NCBI GenBank assembly: GCA_951230915.1 | Contig: OX579639.1 | Location: 7,006,001-7,070,000, forward strand | Origin: Antitrichia curtipendula | Lineage: Eukaryota > Streptophyta > Bryopsida > Hypnales > Leucodontaceae | Direction of reading: 5' to 3' | DNA: 64,000 bases | Shown: positions 24,567 to 35,103 of the stretch, in pieces | How the letters are laid out: each line of letters begins with the position of its first letter | Numbering within the stretch: the stretch's first letter is position 1 | Translations under genes and position numbers: made by a program | The notes under the pieces: model-generated | Told to the model about the DNA's origin: nothing | What the model saw: the letters and a program-made list of their open reading frames with translations, nothing else | The model's database searches: none

Positions 24567-25367
24567 ATCTGGTTCTAGATCCGCCAGGCCTTTTCGGGCA
24601 ACTTCTAGTTTGTTGTGAACAATGCGGAGTTTCTTCTCGGCCTTCCCGAACTGCGCTTCGCATTTCCGCAAGCTAGATGCTGCTGCCTTCACCGGTGAGC
24701 TACCAGGGCCATCGTCTGCTTCGGCGTCCTCAATGATGTGGCACAACGCTTGTATCTGCTGCCGCAACGCCACCGCTCCGAGTTTCTTTGGATTACGGGA
24801 AACATAGCCTTCCCGCTTGCCTCGCCGTTCCAAGGCCTCCTCCACCCAGTTCACTTCCTACTTGTGCACAAACGTAGCGTAGCACCCCCGCAAGAACTTC
24901 AGGGAAAAATAATTATTGTCCGGAGTCTCACCATAGACTTTGAACCACTGACTGCAAAAGAGGGTTGCTTCAGCGGGGTCTAGACAGTCCGCTATCTCAT
25001 AGCGTCCACTCTTGGGAGGCCATCTCTCCAATATCTCATGGTCGTTGGTGACTGGTAACTCCTTGAGAGAGATTCCTCGATTGCAAAGTCCCGCCACATT
25101 GACGAAGAAACTCTCGTTGTATACGGCGTTGCGGCCGAGAAGAACCGGGGCTACCTTTATCATAGCCGCCTTCAGCGACGGGGAAGTGTCTCCAAAGTCG
25201 AAGGGTTCCGAAAATTCGGAGTGCGCGATCGCGTGAACCCCCTCCGCTGCGGAAGCATCGTCCACATCGTCAATCGGGTCTTGATTCACTTTACTGCGGC
25301 GCGGCTTCTTTGCTGGGGACTCCTGTCGTGCAGGGGGGCTCCTCTTCGCTTTTCCGCCCTCTGCCAT
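24510..25367 (-). pseudogene. Paralogue of the RING-finger element protein, short form, with one nonsense codon
   Basis: It reads from ATG 25367 to the stop at 24510, with an in-frame TAG at 24860-24858 flanked by CYATFVHK and EVNWVEEALERR. It is homologous to the plus-strand gene at 28743. KVAPVLLGRNAVYNESFF pairs with KRAPFLLGSDRARYPTLFF, NVAGLCNRGISLKEL with HTGGLCNEGLPFQKL, and FVHK-stop-EVNW with FYQKNKNVKW. LRQQIQALCHI matches LREQIQAVLNV. The N terminus is basic and Pro/Ser-rich (KKPRRSK, a likely nuclear signal). The C terminus is a short coiled coil, and the RING domain of the longer paralogue is absent. The 3' end overlaps the transposase 3' end by 57 bp on the opposite strand. No known domain was recognised in the shared region. 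Confidence 0.7.
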
Positions 25368-26689
25368 TGTAGCCAAAATCTGGCAAAACCGGCCAAATTA
25401 GAAAAATGGCAAATTAGAGACAGAAATACCCATAGCGGACCACGCGGCAACAACCGATCACTGAGCATGTAGGATCTGAAATATGGCAGCGTCGAATTCA
25501 ATCCTGAGGTAACTAAATTTTGATTACAAGAAGGTCGTTCGTCCTCAAAAATGTAGCAACTCACCAACTCCTTAACCTCACATTACCATTCAAAAACCTA
25601 AACTCAATGCATGGCCTGCGGCAGCAAACCAAAAGACTAAGCAGGGTATGATTCGAACACTGCTAGCGTTCAATTTCATAACAAAGGAATGTATACTTAC
25701 AAAAGAAGCTGAATATTTGGATGTTCCAGGTGAAGCACCGCATTCAATTTGCTTCCACCAGCAGCAGCGCGTTCAATTTGCTTCCAGCTCCAGCAGCAGA
25801 CACTTCTGGCACAAGCAACGGACACTCAAAACACAACCTGAAACGCTCCACAATTTCGAGTCTCCAACACAAGTACACTCGAAATGCGGGTAAGCTTACT
25901 AAGTGAACTGCAAAGGAATGTCCACAGTAACTTAATTCTTAAAATAAGCCATGCTGAAATAGAGCATTAAGTGCTCTATACAAGCACGGCGGCTGTGCTT
26001 CCAAGTCTCATGAGCCTGTACAAAGGTCGTACCACGTGGCTGCATCATGAACTTAAGCTTATTTGATTAAGCACGAGGCTGATGAGATTCACGTTGATTC
26101 TAATCATTCACTGAGATTGCAGGAAGTCGACATCTTAAGCAACTTATAGCCACCTTAACGGCAGTTTTAACCCCTAAACGTCTCAATCCTTTTCTGAATT
26201 TTTGTACATTTTTTGCTCATATCTTTGTACAGAAATATCATTTACCAAAAATTCATGAATTTGGACATAAAGAAAGGTTATCTTTTCTAATTTCAAATAT
26301 TGCATTGGATGAATGAAAAGTTAGTTGGACTTTACAGTATCTGTGAGAAACTGTATGAGTATATGTTTTTTAATATAATTGTAAACCATTCTTTTATATA
26401 TTTTATGGAATATATATTCTCCATACTTTGTACAAGGTTCAAAAAATAGAGGTTTCAATTCTTTTAATATATTAGAGTTAATTGTAAAGGCACTTGTAGT
26501 TTGAATCCAAAGTGTTAGAGGAAGGTTTAACTAAAATTAGTATAAATAAAACACAATACCAAACTCTATCAGATCCTACACTATAAGAAATTTGTATCAT
26601 TCTGTCGGATGCTTTTTAAGAAATCTATTGGCCGAAGGGCTTTTTTAACAAAAATAAAACTTGATGATTTTGCATTACATTAGCCTCAG

Positions 26690-27150
26690 TAATATACTCT
26701 CTCCATTTTTTTGCCAAAGGGTTAGTAAAACCTCCTCTAGGCTCTCAAAATTTTATTTGGATCAATACCAAAGACTTCTTTTATTCTCCCCATTTTTTTC
26801 CTTGTTAGTTAGCAAAGCAGTCGGCCTCACTCCCGGAAATTTATTTGGATGGAGTCCAAACTTCTCATACCCTCTCCATTTTTTTCCTTGTCAGTTAGCA
26901 AAGCACTCCTTCACTCTTGGAAATTTATTTAGATGGAGTCCAAACTTCTCATACCCTCCCCATTTTTTTCATTGATGGTTAGCAAAGCACTCCCCTACTC
27001 TAAAATAGCTTATTTGGATGAGGTCTACACTTCTCATACCCTCCCCATTTTATTCCTTGTCGGTTAACAAAGCACTCCCCCACTTCTGGAAATTTATTTG
27101 AAGGTAGTCTAGACTTCTTTTACCCTCCCCATTTTTTTCCCTTGGGTTAG
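26690..27150. repeat. Tandem repeat, ~85-bp unit, about six copies
   Basis: The anchor ctccccattttttt (with small variants) recurs near 26699, 26786, 26873, 26956, 27041 and 27125. Between anchors the text is similar: ttagcaaagcactcc, ggaaatttatttggatg, gtccaaacttctcatacc. The copies are divergent and non-coding, inside the 12-kb element. Confidence 0.85.
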
Positions 27151-27899
27151 TAAAGCCTCCTCGAGGCTCCCGGATCTTAATGCCACTTTTAATGATATTC
27201 AGCCATCTTTTTATGAGATGGTAAAACATCTTTTTCATTTTTTTCTTTTGGGGGACATGAATCAATGTACATGGCAAAAAATTGGTGTTGTAATGAACCT
27301 CCGTTTGGAGGAGGCCTAGGATTACGTCAGTGTGAATTAAAATTTTTATAGATGTGGGAGATTGAGGTTACTAGTTCATTTTGGACAATAATGGTTCTTA
27401 CAAATGTTTTTTTGCTAAAGCTAAAATTAGTACTAGCGGTCATTTTGGTAGATGCCACTAGATGACTTCTATTTTTTTAATAAATCTTTCTTCATTGGAA
27501 GGAAAGTGAACTTGTGTCTTTAAATCCAAAATGATTGAAGACACCCCCCCTTCTTTTTTTTAATTTCAATTTACATGGAATTTAGGTTTGGCTTTTTTCC
27601 TATTTGCAAACATTATTTTGAAAGTTCAAAATTTATTCATATAGTATCAAAATCATTCATGCTAAAGTACACAAAAATCTTTTTTTGATTGCTAATGAGA
27701 TTTGAATTCAAATCTAATTTGTGCTTATGGTTTGAATTGGTGATGATTATGGTTGCCTGCTTATCTTTGATATCCAACCATTGCAATTTGGGTTCCATAT
27801 ATTCTTGAAGTATAACTATTCACTTACAATTTTTTCTAAACCCATAAAGTTCCAAAGCCTAGTTTCTATCAAAAGTCACTCATAACTCAAAAACACTCT

Positions 27900-28060
27900 A
27901 TTTCTACATGCAAATTACCTTTCAATTTGTTTTTTTGGAATATGTAACCGCAAGATCTTTGCGCTTGCCTCATGTATAACTGTATGGAAGAAATTTGAAA
28001 AACTTTGACCATGTATATTGTAAGATATTTGCAATTAAAGTAAATAAAGAAAAATTGGGC
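27900..28060 (+). repeat. Dispersed degenerate repeat fragment
   Basis: Contains tatgtaaccgcaagatcttt (27943), followed by tggaagaaatttgaaaaa and tatattgtaagatat. This is the same phrase order as at 20507-20600. Confidence 0.55.
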
Positions 28061-28335
28061 CGCATTGCTCGACTTCCTTTTTTGCCATGTTTCATCTTAA
28101 CTTAAAATTTTTGGACTACTAATATTGGATTTTGAATTTCAATTGCTTTTTATCCCACTTTTGTAGGTGGGAAACGAAGACTACAATACTTATAATGTCT
28201 ATGCTGAAGCATGATGGCAATGGCAGAAGGGCAAACGTCTCAGTAAATTTATCATGGGTCATATGGATTTGGGACACGGCATGGCTTAATAATGAGAGTT
28301 ACAACAGGTGATGACTGATTGGACTTACCAAGGCG

Positions 28336-28359
28336 GCTGGTACTAAATCACGGCCATAG
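28336..28359 (+). promoter_or_regulatory. Second copy of the GCTGGTACTAA box
   Basis: It matches 21573-21596 over gctggtactaa and the following cggcca, and lies ~400 bp upstream of the ATG of the RING-finger gene. Its function is unknown. Confidence 0.35.
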
Positions 28360-28742
28360 TTTATGAATAAACTATTGTAAGGCGTCACCTTACAACCTCG
28401 CTGTCTGTGTTGCTTTTTTGAATTCCCTCATGCTCCAGCTTACTGGAGGCTGCAGCACGCACTTGCATTCCCCTTCTCCGCTGCATCCGTAGTTCAATTG
28501 TTTCCCACTGATAGTGCTCTAGCCACAGGTTGCTGTGTTTGTCAGACATTGTTTAGTCGTGTCCACAGAGTACTTGAGAGAACCTAGAAGCAACCCCTTC
28601 AGAGATACATTTCTTGTTGATCGAGTGTTGCAGCCGCAAGTTGAATTGCAAGTTAGTCTTCGTGCAGCTTATTTACGAGGATCTTCAAATTGCACCCTTC
28701 GTCCTTTCGATTAGATTACAGGGTGATCAAGTGCTGCAGAGC

Positions 28743-30647
28743 ATGGCTTCAGGCCACAGATCGGGGCGTCAATCCGAGAATGTTGTAATTCAGCTTGAGT
28801 CTTCCAATGATGACTCAATAGAGACGGAGGATGATGCAAGTGCGGAGGAACTTGTGAGCGATTCGGAGGCGAATTTTGTCACAATATGGTCACACGCATT
28901 CGACCTTGGGAAGTTTCCCCAAGCCATGTCGCTGGAGCTGATCAAGCGCGCTCCATTTCTCTTGGGAAGCGACCGTGCTCGTTACCCAACTCTATTCTTC
29001 CAACACACTGGTGGACTCTGTAATGAGGGCCTGCCATTTCAGAAGTTGGCTAATGACAGCCTCTTTCCATTGGTTGACCTTGTGGGCATGTATCCGCTTA
29101 GCAAGAAGGGAAATCGACACCCGCTGAAGCTGATTGCAAACAAGGCTACGGCTCGGGACGCGCTGCACATGTACCAGCGAGTCTACGGCGGGACACACCC
29201 GGACAATGGCGAATTTGGGACCAGCTTCATCCGCGGACTTGCGTTGTTCTATCAAAAGAACAAGAATGTCAAATGGGCGGATAAAGCAGCGTTGCTGGCA
29301 AAGACACGAGCGTCTTCCCCTGGTAAGAACCCTATGAAGCTCACCCCTCCATGCTTGCGGGAGCAAATTCAAGCAGTGCTGAATGTTTTTGCGTCCTATT
29401 TTGAAGAGGCTGCTCGTCACAGTGACCGCCCCAGTGAAGTTGTCTCAGTTGCACCTCGTCCGCTCTTAAACCCCGTTCCTCTAGCAACAAGGGTACCCTC
29501 AACTGCAACAGTGCCCGCACATGCTCCTCTGCAGAAGCGTAAGCGGTCGCCTCCGGACCAGCCGATTGCTCCATCCGCAAACAAGGCTCCTCCTGATGTG
29601 CGTAGTCCTTTGGCTTCAGCACAACGGAATGTCTCCAAGATGGAAGCCCTCATTCAAAAACGTCGGGTTGTGGATGACAACATTGCTGGGTTGCGGCAGA
29701 TTGAGGACAATTTGCAAAGGGCGGTGGCTGTTGCGTTAGTGGACTGCAGGAATTTTGCTGAAGCAGAAAATCTTCTCTGGGATGAGCAAACGGAACTGCG
29801 GAAGCAATCGAAATTGGTTGTGGACAACTTCGGAGAATGGGCCCGATTAAATGCCGCTGTCAGAGCAAAATCTCGAGAAGCAAACGACGTCAGCGTTGCT
29901 CTGGAAGCTGCTGAAGCTGTCGTCACCCAAAAGAGGACTGAAGCATTGTCTGTCCAACAGTCGCTGCAGGACTTGAAAGCAGAATCTCGGGAGCTCAGCA
30001 TGTTGATTGACAAGCTAATTGTTCAGAACAGCTCCATTCGGCCGCAAGCTCTCTTGGAGTTATTGCCCTCGGAGTCCACCGGCATGGATCTTCTTGCGAC
30101 AAATGAGCCATGCGCTAGTTGCAGCAAGTTCTTTGCGGATCAAGCATTTGCATCATTCAGTTGTGGGTGCTTATTCCACCCCCATTGCATGTTCAAGACA
30201 GCTCTTTCAAGACCGCCTTCTTGCCCAAGGTGTGCGGCATCTCCAAGCAGGGTGTGGATGGAGCAGTGGGGATTTACAAATACCTCGGAGGCAATGAGGG
30301 TTCTCTTTAAAGTCTCAAAAGAACGTATAGTGGCTCAACGGGAGGATACATGGGAAGTGTCAAAACGGCAGTGTGCATCCTCAGGTGCCAGTCGAGTCGT
30401 CACCGATTTTGAAGGCCGGAGTCAGAATGAAGGTTTCAATGAAGCGTTAGCAGCAACAGATGGAGGCTCAAAGACAGCGATGGCATTATCAGCTCCAATC
30501 TGTGCGGAAGTCACGGTAGCAACACCAACAAAATGCAGTGTGGACAAGGCGGTAGCACCAAAGGCCGGCAGTGTGGACGGGGCGGCATCAACCAGTGTGG
30601 ACGGGGCTTCAGCAATAGATGTAGGCTTGAGCGAAGTGGAGGAATAG
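28743..30647 (+). CDS. Element-encoded protein with novel N domain, coiled coil and RING-type finger
   Basis: 634 residues from ATG 28743, the first in-frame ATG. The open frame extends back to 28614 without an ATG, and an acceptor-like attacag lies near 28720. Residues ~20-45 are very acidic. Residues ~49-210 form the domain shared with the minus-strand paralogue at 24510-25367. KRKR near residue 265 is a likely nuclear signal. Residues ~298-425 are a long coiled coil. Residues 457-497 form a RING-like finger (CASC, then CGCLFHPHC, then CPRC), with several of the expected Cys/His pairs present. The tail is Ala/Ser/Val-rich with short repeats (CSVDKAVAPKAGSVDGAAST). A RING suggests E3 ubiquitin-ligase activity or scaffolding, which is inference. 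The N-terminal family is unrecognised. The reading frame is intact, unlike most other genes of the element. Confidence 0.8.
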   Translation: MASGHRSGRQSENVVIQLESSNDDSIETEDDASAEELVSDSEANFVTIWSHAFDLGKFPQAMSLELIKRAPFLLGSDRARYPTLFFQHTGGLCNEGLPFQKLANDSLFPLVDLVGMYPLSKKGNRHPLKLIANKATARDALHMYQRVYGGTHPDNGEFGTSFIRGLALFYQKNKNVKWADKAALLAKTRASSPGKNPMKLTPPCLREQIQAVLNVFASYFEEAARHSDRPSEVVSVAPRPLLNPVPLATRVPSTATVPAHAPLQKRKRSPPDQPIAPSANKAPPDVRSPLASAQRNVSKMEALIQKRRVVDDNIAGLRQIEDNLQRAVAVALVDCRNFAEAENLLWDEQTELRKQSKLVVDNFGEWARLNAAVRAKSREANDVSVALEAAEAVVTQKRTEALSVQQSLQDLKAESRELSMLIDKLIVQNSSIRPQALLELLPSESTGMDLLATNEPCASCSKFFADQAFASFSCGCLFHPHCMFKTALSRPPSCPRCAASPSRVWMEQWGFTNTSEAMRVLFKVSKERIVAQREDTWEVSKRQCASSGASRVVTDFEGRSQNEGFNEALAATDGGSKTAMALSAPICAEVTVATPTKCSVDKAVAPKAGSVDGAASTSVDGASAIDVGLSEVEE

Positions 30648-31718
30648 TTCGCTCTTCTAGACTAACATACGCGACAGGTCTCCCCCCAAACAAGTGTATA
30701 GTGTATATCGCATTAGTGCAGTAGGAAGATGGAAATCACAACATTATAAGCACCTCTTCAAATTCAGCATAATGTTGCTGACATTGATGAGGTGTTTGTT
30801 ATTTTGAGACGTAGGGAGTGCAGTTTTGGTATTCATCTGCATTGCAACTTTTAATAAAGGATACCGTTTGCCTAAAACTGTTGTATGTCAAAATGCATGT
30901 CATCCTCTTTCTGTGTGTGAATTCAGCAAGTGCAAGTTACAAAAGCGGTGTACCACAAATTGTCATTCTCTCGTCTTCTGTCTTCCAAAGTGTTTTGTTG
31001 AATCATTCAACTAATGGCACGCAAATTTCATCTTTGAATTCAGTTCCATATAAAAATGTCATTCATCCTCTCTTCTTTTCTATTAGTGTGAGCTGCTGAA
31101 GCATTCCTCTGCTGTCGCACTGCCTAAAAACCCTGTATATCCCTGTATATCCTGTCAGTGTCATTTTTCTGTATCATTTACTTTCATTGTGTGACTGTGC
31201 TGCTGAAGCATTCACCAGTTCATGCATTGTCTAAGAAAACCATTTCCGTCAAAGGTGTTGTCTAGTCTGAATGTGGCACGTAAGCTTCATAAAACGAGCT
31301 AGTGAACCAAAGATTGATCATACTGCACTACAACCACATAAGCGGAATATATAGACAAGACCTCTGCACTGAATTCAATATACAATTTTATAGCCTCCAT
31401 CAAAATTGAGAGTTACAAGTGAATTGAACGCATCCCTGGGCTTTAAAAATGGAAGACGTTTCTCACACCTGCTACACCTTTACAAAATCCTAGACAACGC
31501 AATGTTACGATAGCCACCTACAAATCGCCTCGGGAGTCACACTGTCTACCGTGCTGAAGCCTTGCTGAAGCATGACTCCTACAAAACCATCTTGAATCTC
31601 GCTCCTAGTGGCATCACGGCTTGGATCTCAGTGCACCGTTCCAGCCGATGGTTTATTTGCGGCAAGCAGCAATTCAAGAACTCATTAGTATAGTGAAGTA
31701 GATGTCATAAGCAGCAAT

Positions 31719-32903
31719 TCACAAATTTTCCTTCAATGTGGGAAAACAGCATACCTTTCTGTCGGGTCGACCAGGCCGCTCGATAACGAGGTCGTAGTAG
31801 TCAGGGATGACATCTCGTGGCAATAGAATAGCAATCTCGTTCCGAATTTGGAACACAGGCCAGGACTTCCCTACCTCGAAAGCAGGCATTACTTCATCCC
31901 TGAACACGACCTCCACCCTCACCATGTCTGGAAGCACAGTCTAATCCATCGCCACCCACTGTGGCCCTTCACGCCTATACCTCACATAGCAAAAGTTCAT
32001 GTACAGCATCTGCCGTGCTAGATGGTAACGAAATCCCACACTGCCTTTGCTGACAACGCATTTGATGATGTCTTGTCCGCTTTGCCACTTTTCATCCCAC
32101 CCAGGATCCATTAAGCTCGCCAGAAGCAAGGCAGAGGGAGATCGGAAGACATACATTGCTGGAGTGCGGCGAATGTCGTCTGCTACCGCAAACAAATCGG
32201 CCATTACGTGCACTGGCAGGAACCACTGAACGTGTGCAATCTTGCTTCCCGTGCTCCCCTTCATTGCGGCCGCAACGTCATGGGACATCTTCAAACGAAA
32301 TGCCTCAGACGTATGCATGTCAGGTATCGGCCAAAATACGTCACTGAGCTTTGGAAGCAGCAACGGCTCCAAACTTCCATACAACTCAGAGCCAGACCGA
32401 GGTACATACACTGCTCTAAGAAAGAAAGTGCCATTCTGCAGCAGCTGTCTATGACTCCTCGCATTGCGTCCAGGTTTGCCAATTTCGTGGTGTAGCACCA
32501 AAATGACATCCAAAATCGACGAGGGCGGCACCAAGTCATCCCAATATGAGGCATACAAGTAGTTGCATGCGCGTGGCTCGCTGGCTAGCGACACTGGATC
32601 CAGGTCCAATTAGCGACGTTAGTAAGCATGGCGCACCTAGATTGCCACCAGCTTCTGTACATCCCTGCCTCCAGTGGTGCTGGCATGAAACTTGAAGCGG
32701 ACAACCTGCGCCTTCCACGCGCCCGCAAAGGATTCCTCACCGTGCACACAAGTATCCTTCGACCAAGGACCGCTAGCTGCAGGCTTCAAAGTAACCCATG
32801 AGCCAATCTCAATCCGTAGAGGAATCCACCTTCCGGCAGCATCCTTGTCGTTGTGAATCACAACAGACTGCACCTCAGCTGCTGGGTTATCCTGCCCTAC
32901 CAT
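31719..32903 (-). pseudogene. Third gene of the 12-kb element, unrecognised, broken or spliced
   Basis: One minus-strand frame runs from ATG 32903 to 31719. It is interrupted at 32639-32637 by TAG, followed by two TAA codons, and at 31943-31941 by TAG. The first part (RIEIGSWVTLKP, GAWKAQVVRF) looks like a compact beta-rich domain. The middle part (DLDPVSLASEPRACNYLYA to GPQWVAMD) is long and open. The last part (LPDMVRVEVVFRDEVMP to FPTLKENL) ends normally. The interruption near 32640-32582 has a donor-like TAG|GTGCGC, a perfect TACTAAC and a possible acceptor CGCTAG. It might therefore be a very short intron rather than damage. The same-frame continuation supports one gene. No family was recognised, and no function is proposed. 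Confidence 0.5.
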
Positions 32904-33369
32904 GATTCCACTATTCAAAATTTTCAACTATCAAGCACGCTAATGTTGGCAGCTGAACCCCCTTCTTTGCTTTGACCTCAACGTAACTACTGCTTGCGCT
33001 TCCAAAGCATGACTACTATCCATGTGGCGCCTTGTGGCAATTTTTCCGCTACAACAGGTCCCCATCTGTGCGGCCAGTAACGCCGTTCATAGCTTATTAT
33101 ATTGAAGTTATTCAATTTAAAAGTGTTTATCCTTCGAGCATGTGTACAAGGAACTCGAGCACAAGAGTGTTGTCAGCTGCCGTGCTTCCATAAAATAATC
33201 GTAGTTTATTGACCCGCAAATTGTCCGCACTCCACCAGGGTTTGGGTCAAACCTTCCTCATTGGCCGCACCCCCAGAAATTCTGACATCGTTGGCAGCAT
33301 GACAGCATTGGTAGCACAGTGGAGAGCAGAGGTGGCACCGTCCTTTTCTCAGCAAGTGGCTGCCCCGCA

Positions 33370-33403
33370 AAGGCCTTCCAGTGACCTCAAATGGTCTCTA
33401 ATG
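33370..33403 (-). repeat. Right terminal inverted repeat of the 12-kb element
   Basis: Read on the minus strand it begins CATTAGAGACCATTTGAGGT, identical to the left end over the first 22 bases. Over 34 bases it has two mismatches. Confidence 0.9.
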
Positions 33404-35103
33404 GCACCTTAACACGAAAATAAAGGAAATTTGGATGATGAGAGAGTAGCCTTGCTTGAATCTGCTTCTCAATATTCATTGTCATTACTATCATTTGATT
33501 ATGGTCACTCAAATGTAATACCAAATTAGACATTCTTGCACTTGGCCAAGTGGACTAGTCACACGTACAATTGAGTGTCAAAAATGAATTTTTAATTTTT
33601 TTTTGTACAACCACATACTTCAAAACCACGTATTCTTTGTTCCATCATGTAATACTGCTTGGCGTATGTCATTTATTTGATGGGGGTTCTTATTCTTCTT
33701 TATCACAATAAAACATGAATTCCAATTGTTCTCTTCAGTTTCTTCATTAAATGAACTCTTAGTCTTTTATGCTTTTATTTTCTACCTTTGTATAGTACCA
33801 TGACATGATTTCTGGTTTTTATTCAGCCAATTTCACTTATACTCCAATAGTAACTGCAATCACTTACACAATCATTCACCAAAATAATATGAAATGGGAG
33901 TAACATTTATTACCTCTCCATTTTTTATATTGTTTATTGTGCTCATACCTAGTTGTTGATTGGGATCTGCCTTAAGAGTCTTCAAACTGTTCTCATCATT
34001 GTCACCACCACTCCTAATTTAGCAAGATCTCCATTTCAATCTTCTGTTACTGAGCTTGCAATTTCACCATCCTTTGGAGCAAATTTGTGTTGAATCCTCT
34101 CTTCTTGCAAGGGTGAGACTTAAATCTCCATTTAGTAGGAAGATCCTTTGATGTGCTAAGATTGCATGTACCTAGAATTCAAATGTATTATGAAACAAGT
34201 AGTGAAGCATACATCACATGAGCGGATTTTTTTACATAATTTTACACTTAAATCTAATATTGTGTAAAGTTTTTTGACTCTAGACTTAACCCTAGAAGGA
34301 CACGGCCCTCCATGACCAAGGTAGTCACCAAAATATTCTGATTATTGGACCAATAGGTGCACTTTTTAGTTTCTACACTTAACCACGTAACGACGGAACA
34401 ACCCAAAAGTGTCCAATGGATGACAAGGAATCCTTCTATGTATGACAAAAATGTTGATCGTATTCATCCTTAAAGTTTATGTGAAAAAGGGAGGTCTCAC
34501 ATAATAGTTTGACCCCCAATGAATGCTCTTGGTTTTCTTTTATTTAAGTAAGTGATTTACACAGTACCAAAAAGGATGGTTATTTTCCACAAGAACCACT
34601 CGGCGTTCCAGGATCAACAATGAAGTCATCCAGCGGACCTTTTATGTTTGCAATATCTGTATAGGTTTACAAGAGAGGAGAATTTGCATTCAAGAAAAGC
34701 TACATCTTACATCCCAAGTGAGAGAATGCACCGGCTTGGTGTAATCAAAAGGATTTATTTATCAACCTTCCTCTAGCTAAAACCAATATTGAAAATGCAT
34801 TAAATGTAATTGGAGTAAACCTTCCATTTAAGTTTACTCTAGTTATACATAACAGTTCAAGTGGCCAGAAGAGTCTGACTGAGTGCACCACCTCTCCCTC
34901 AAAAATCAGCACAAATTCAGCACAACAGAAAAATCAGCACAAATTCCAGTTTTATCAATTCATCACTGCCTTCTGCAAAGCTGAACACGTATCTGATTTT
35001 ATTGAATACAATGGAATACAATCATCACTCTTCTTCTGGTGAGTCTGGAAAGTGTACTGTACTGAACTGTACAATACTTACTGTACGCACACAAACGAAG
35101 TCT
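33404..35103. other. Gene-free spacer between the 12-kb element and the reductase gene
   Basis: AT-rich DNA without a supported gene. A reversed copy of the dispersed repeat lies at ~34280-34460. The last few hundred bases before 35104 should contain the 3' UTR of the minus-strand reductase. Confidence 0.5.
34280..34460 (-). repeat. Dispersed degenerate repeat, reversed copy
   Basis: Reverse complement of this segment reads tgcacctattggtccaataa, then ggtgactaccttggtcat. This matches 20346-20400 closely. No coding capacity. Confidence 0.65.

Larger units (their letters stand above)
25368..28742. other. Spacer between the two divergent paralogous genes of the 12-kb element
   Basis: The spacer should hold the promoters of both divergent genes. 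It contains an ~85-bp tandem array (26690-27150) and AT-rich DNA carrying the dispersed repeat family (27900-28060). The GCTGGTACTAA box is at 28336. No other gene is supported. Confidence 0.5.
21441..33403. mobile_element. ~12-kb DNA transposon with terminal inverted repeats and several genes
   Basis: The ends are 21441-21474 and 33370-33403. These are inverted repeats identical at 32 of 34 positions. Between them lie a transposase-like gene on the plus strand (21924-24566), two divergent paralogous genes (25367-24510 minus and 28743-30647 plus), a third, broken minus-strand gene (32903-31719) and AT-rich filler with an ~85-bp tandem array. The interior genes are more GC-rich than the flanks. 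No target-site duplication is evident immediately outside the ends (left flank ends gaaaa, right flank begins gcacc). The true ends may therefore differ by a few bases, or the flanks have mutated. The transposase shows RAG1/Transib-like spacing but the terminus starts CATTAG, not the CACWRTG typical of Transib, so the superfamily is unresolved. Confidence 0.8.

Noticed and set aside
30111..30233. The RING finger as proof of a ubiquitin-ligase role for the element
   Set aside because: Cys/His spacing is RING-like, but the activity cannot be read from sequence alone. Listed only as inference.
21431..33413. A target-site duplication around the 12-kb element
   Set aside because: Bases just outside the inverted repeats (gaaaa left, gcacc right) do not match, so none is claimed.
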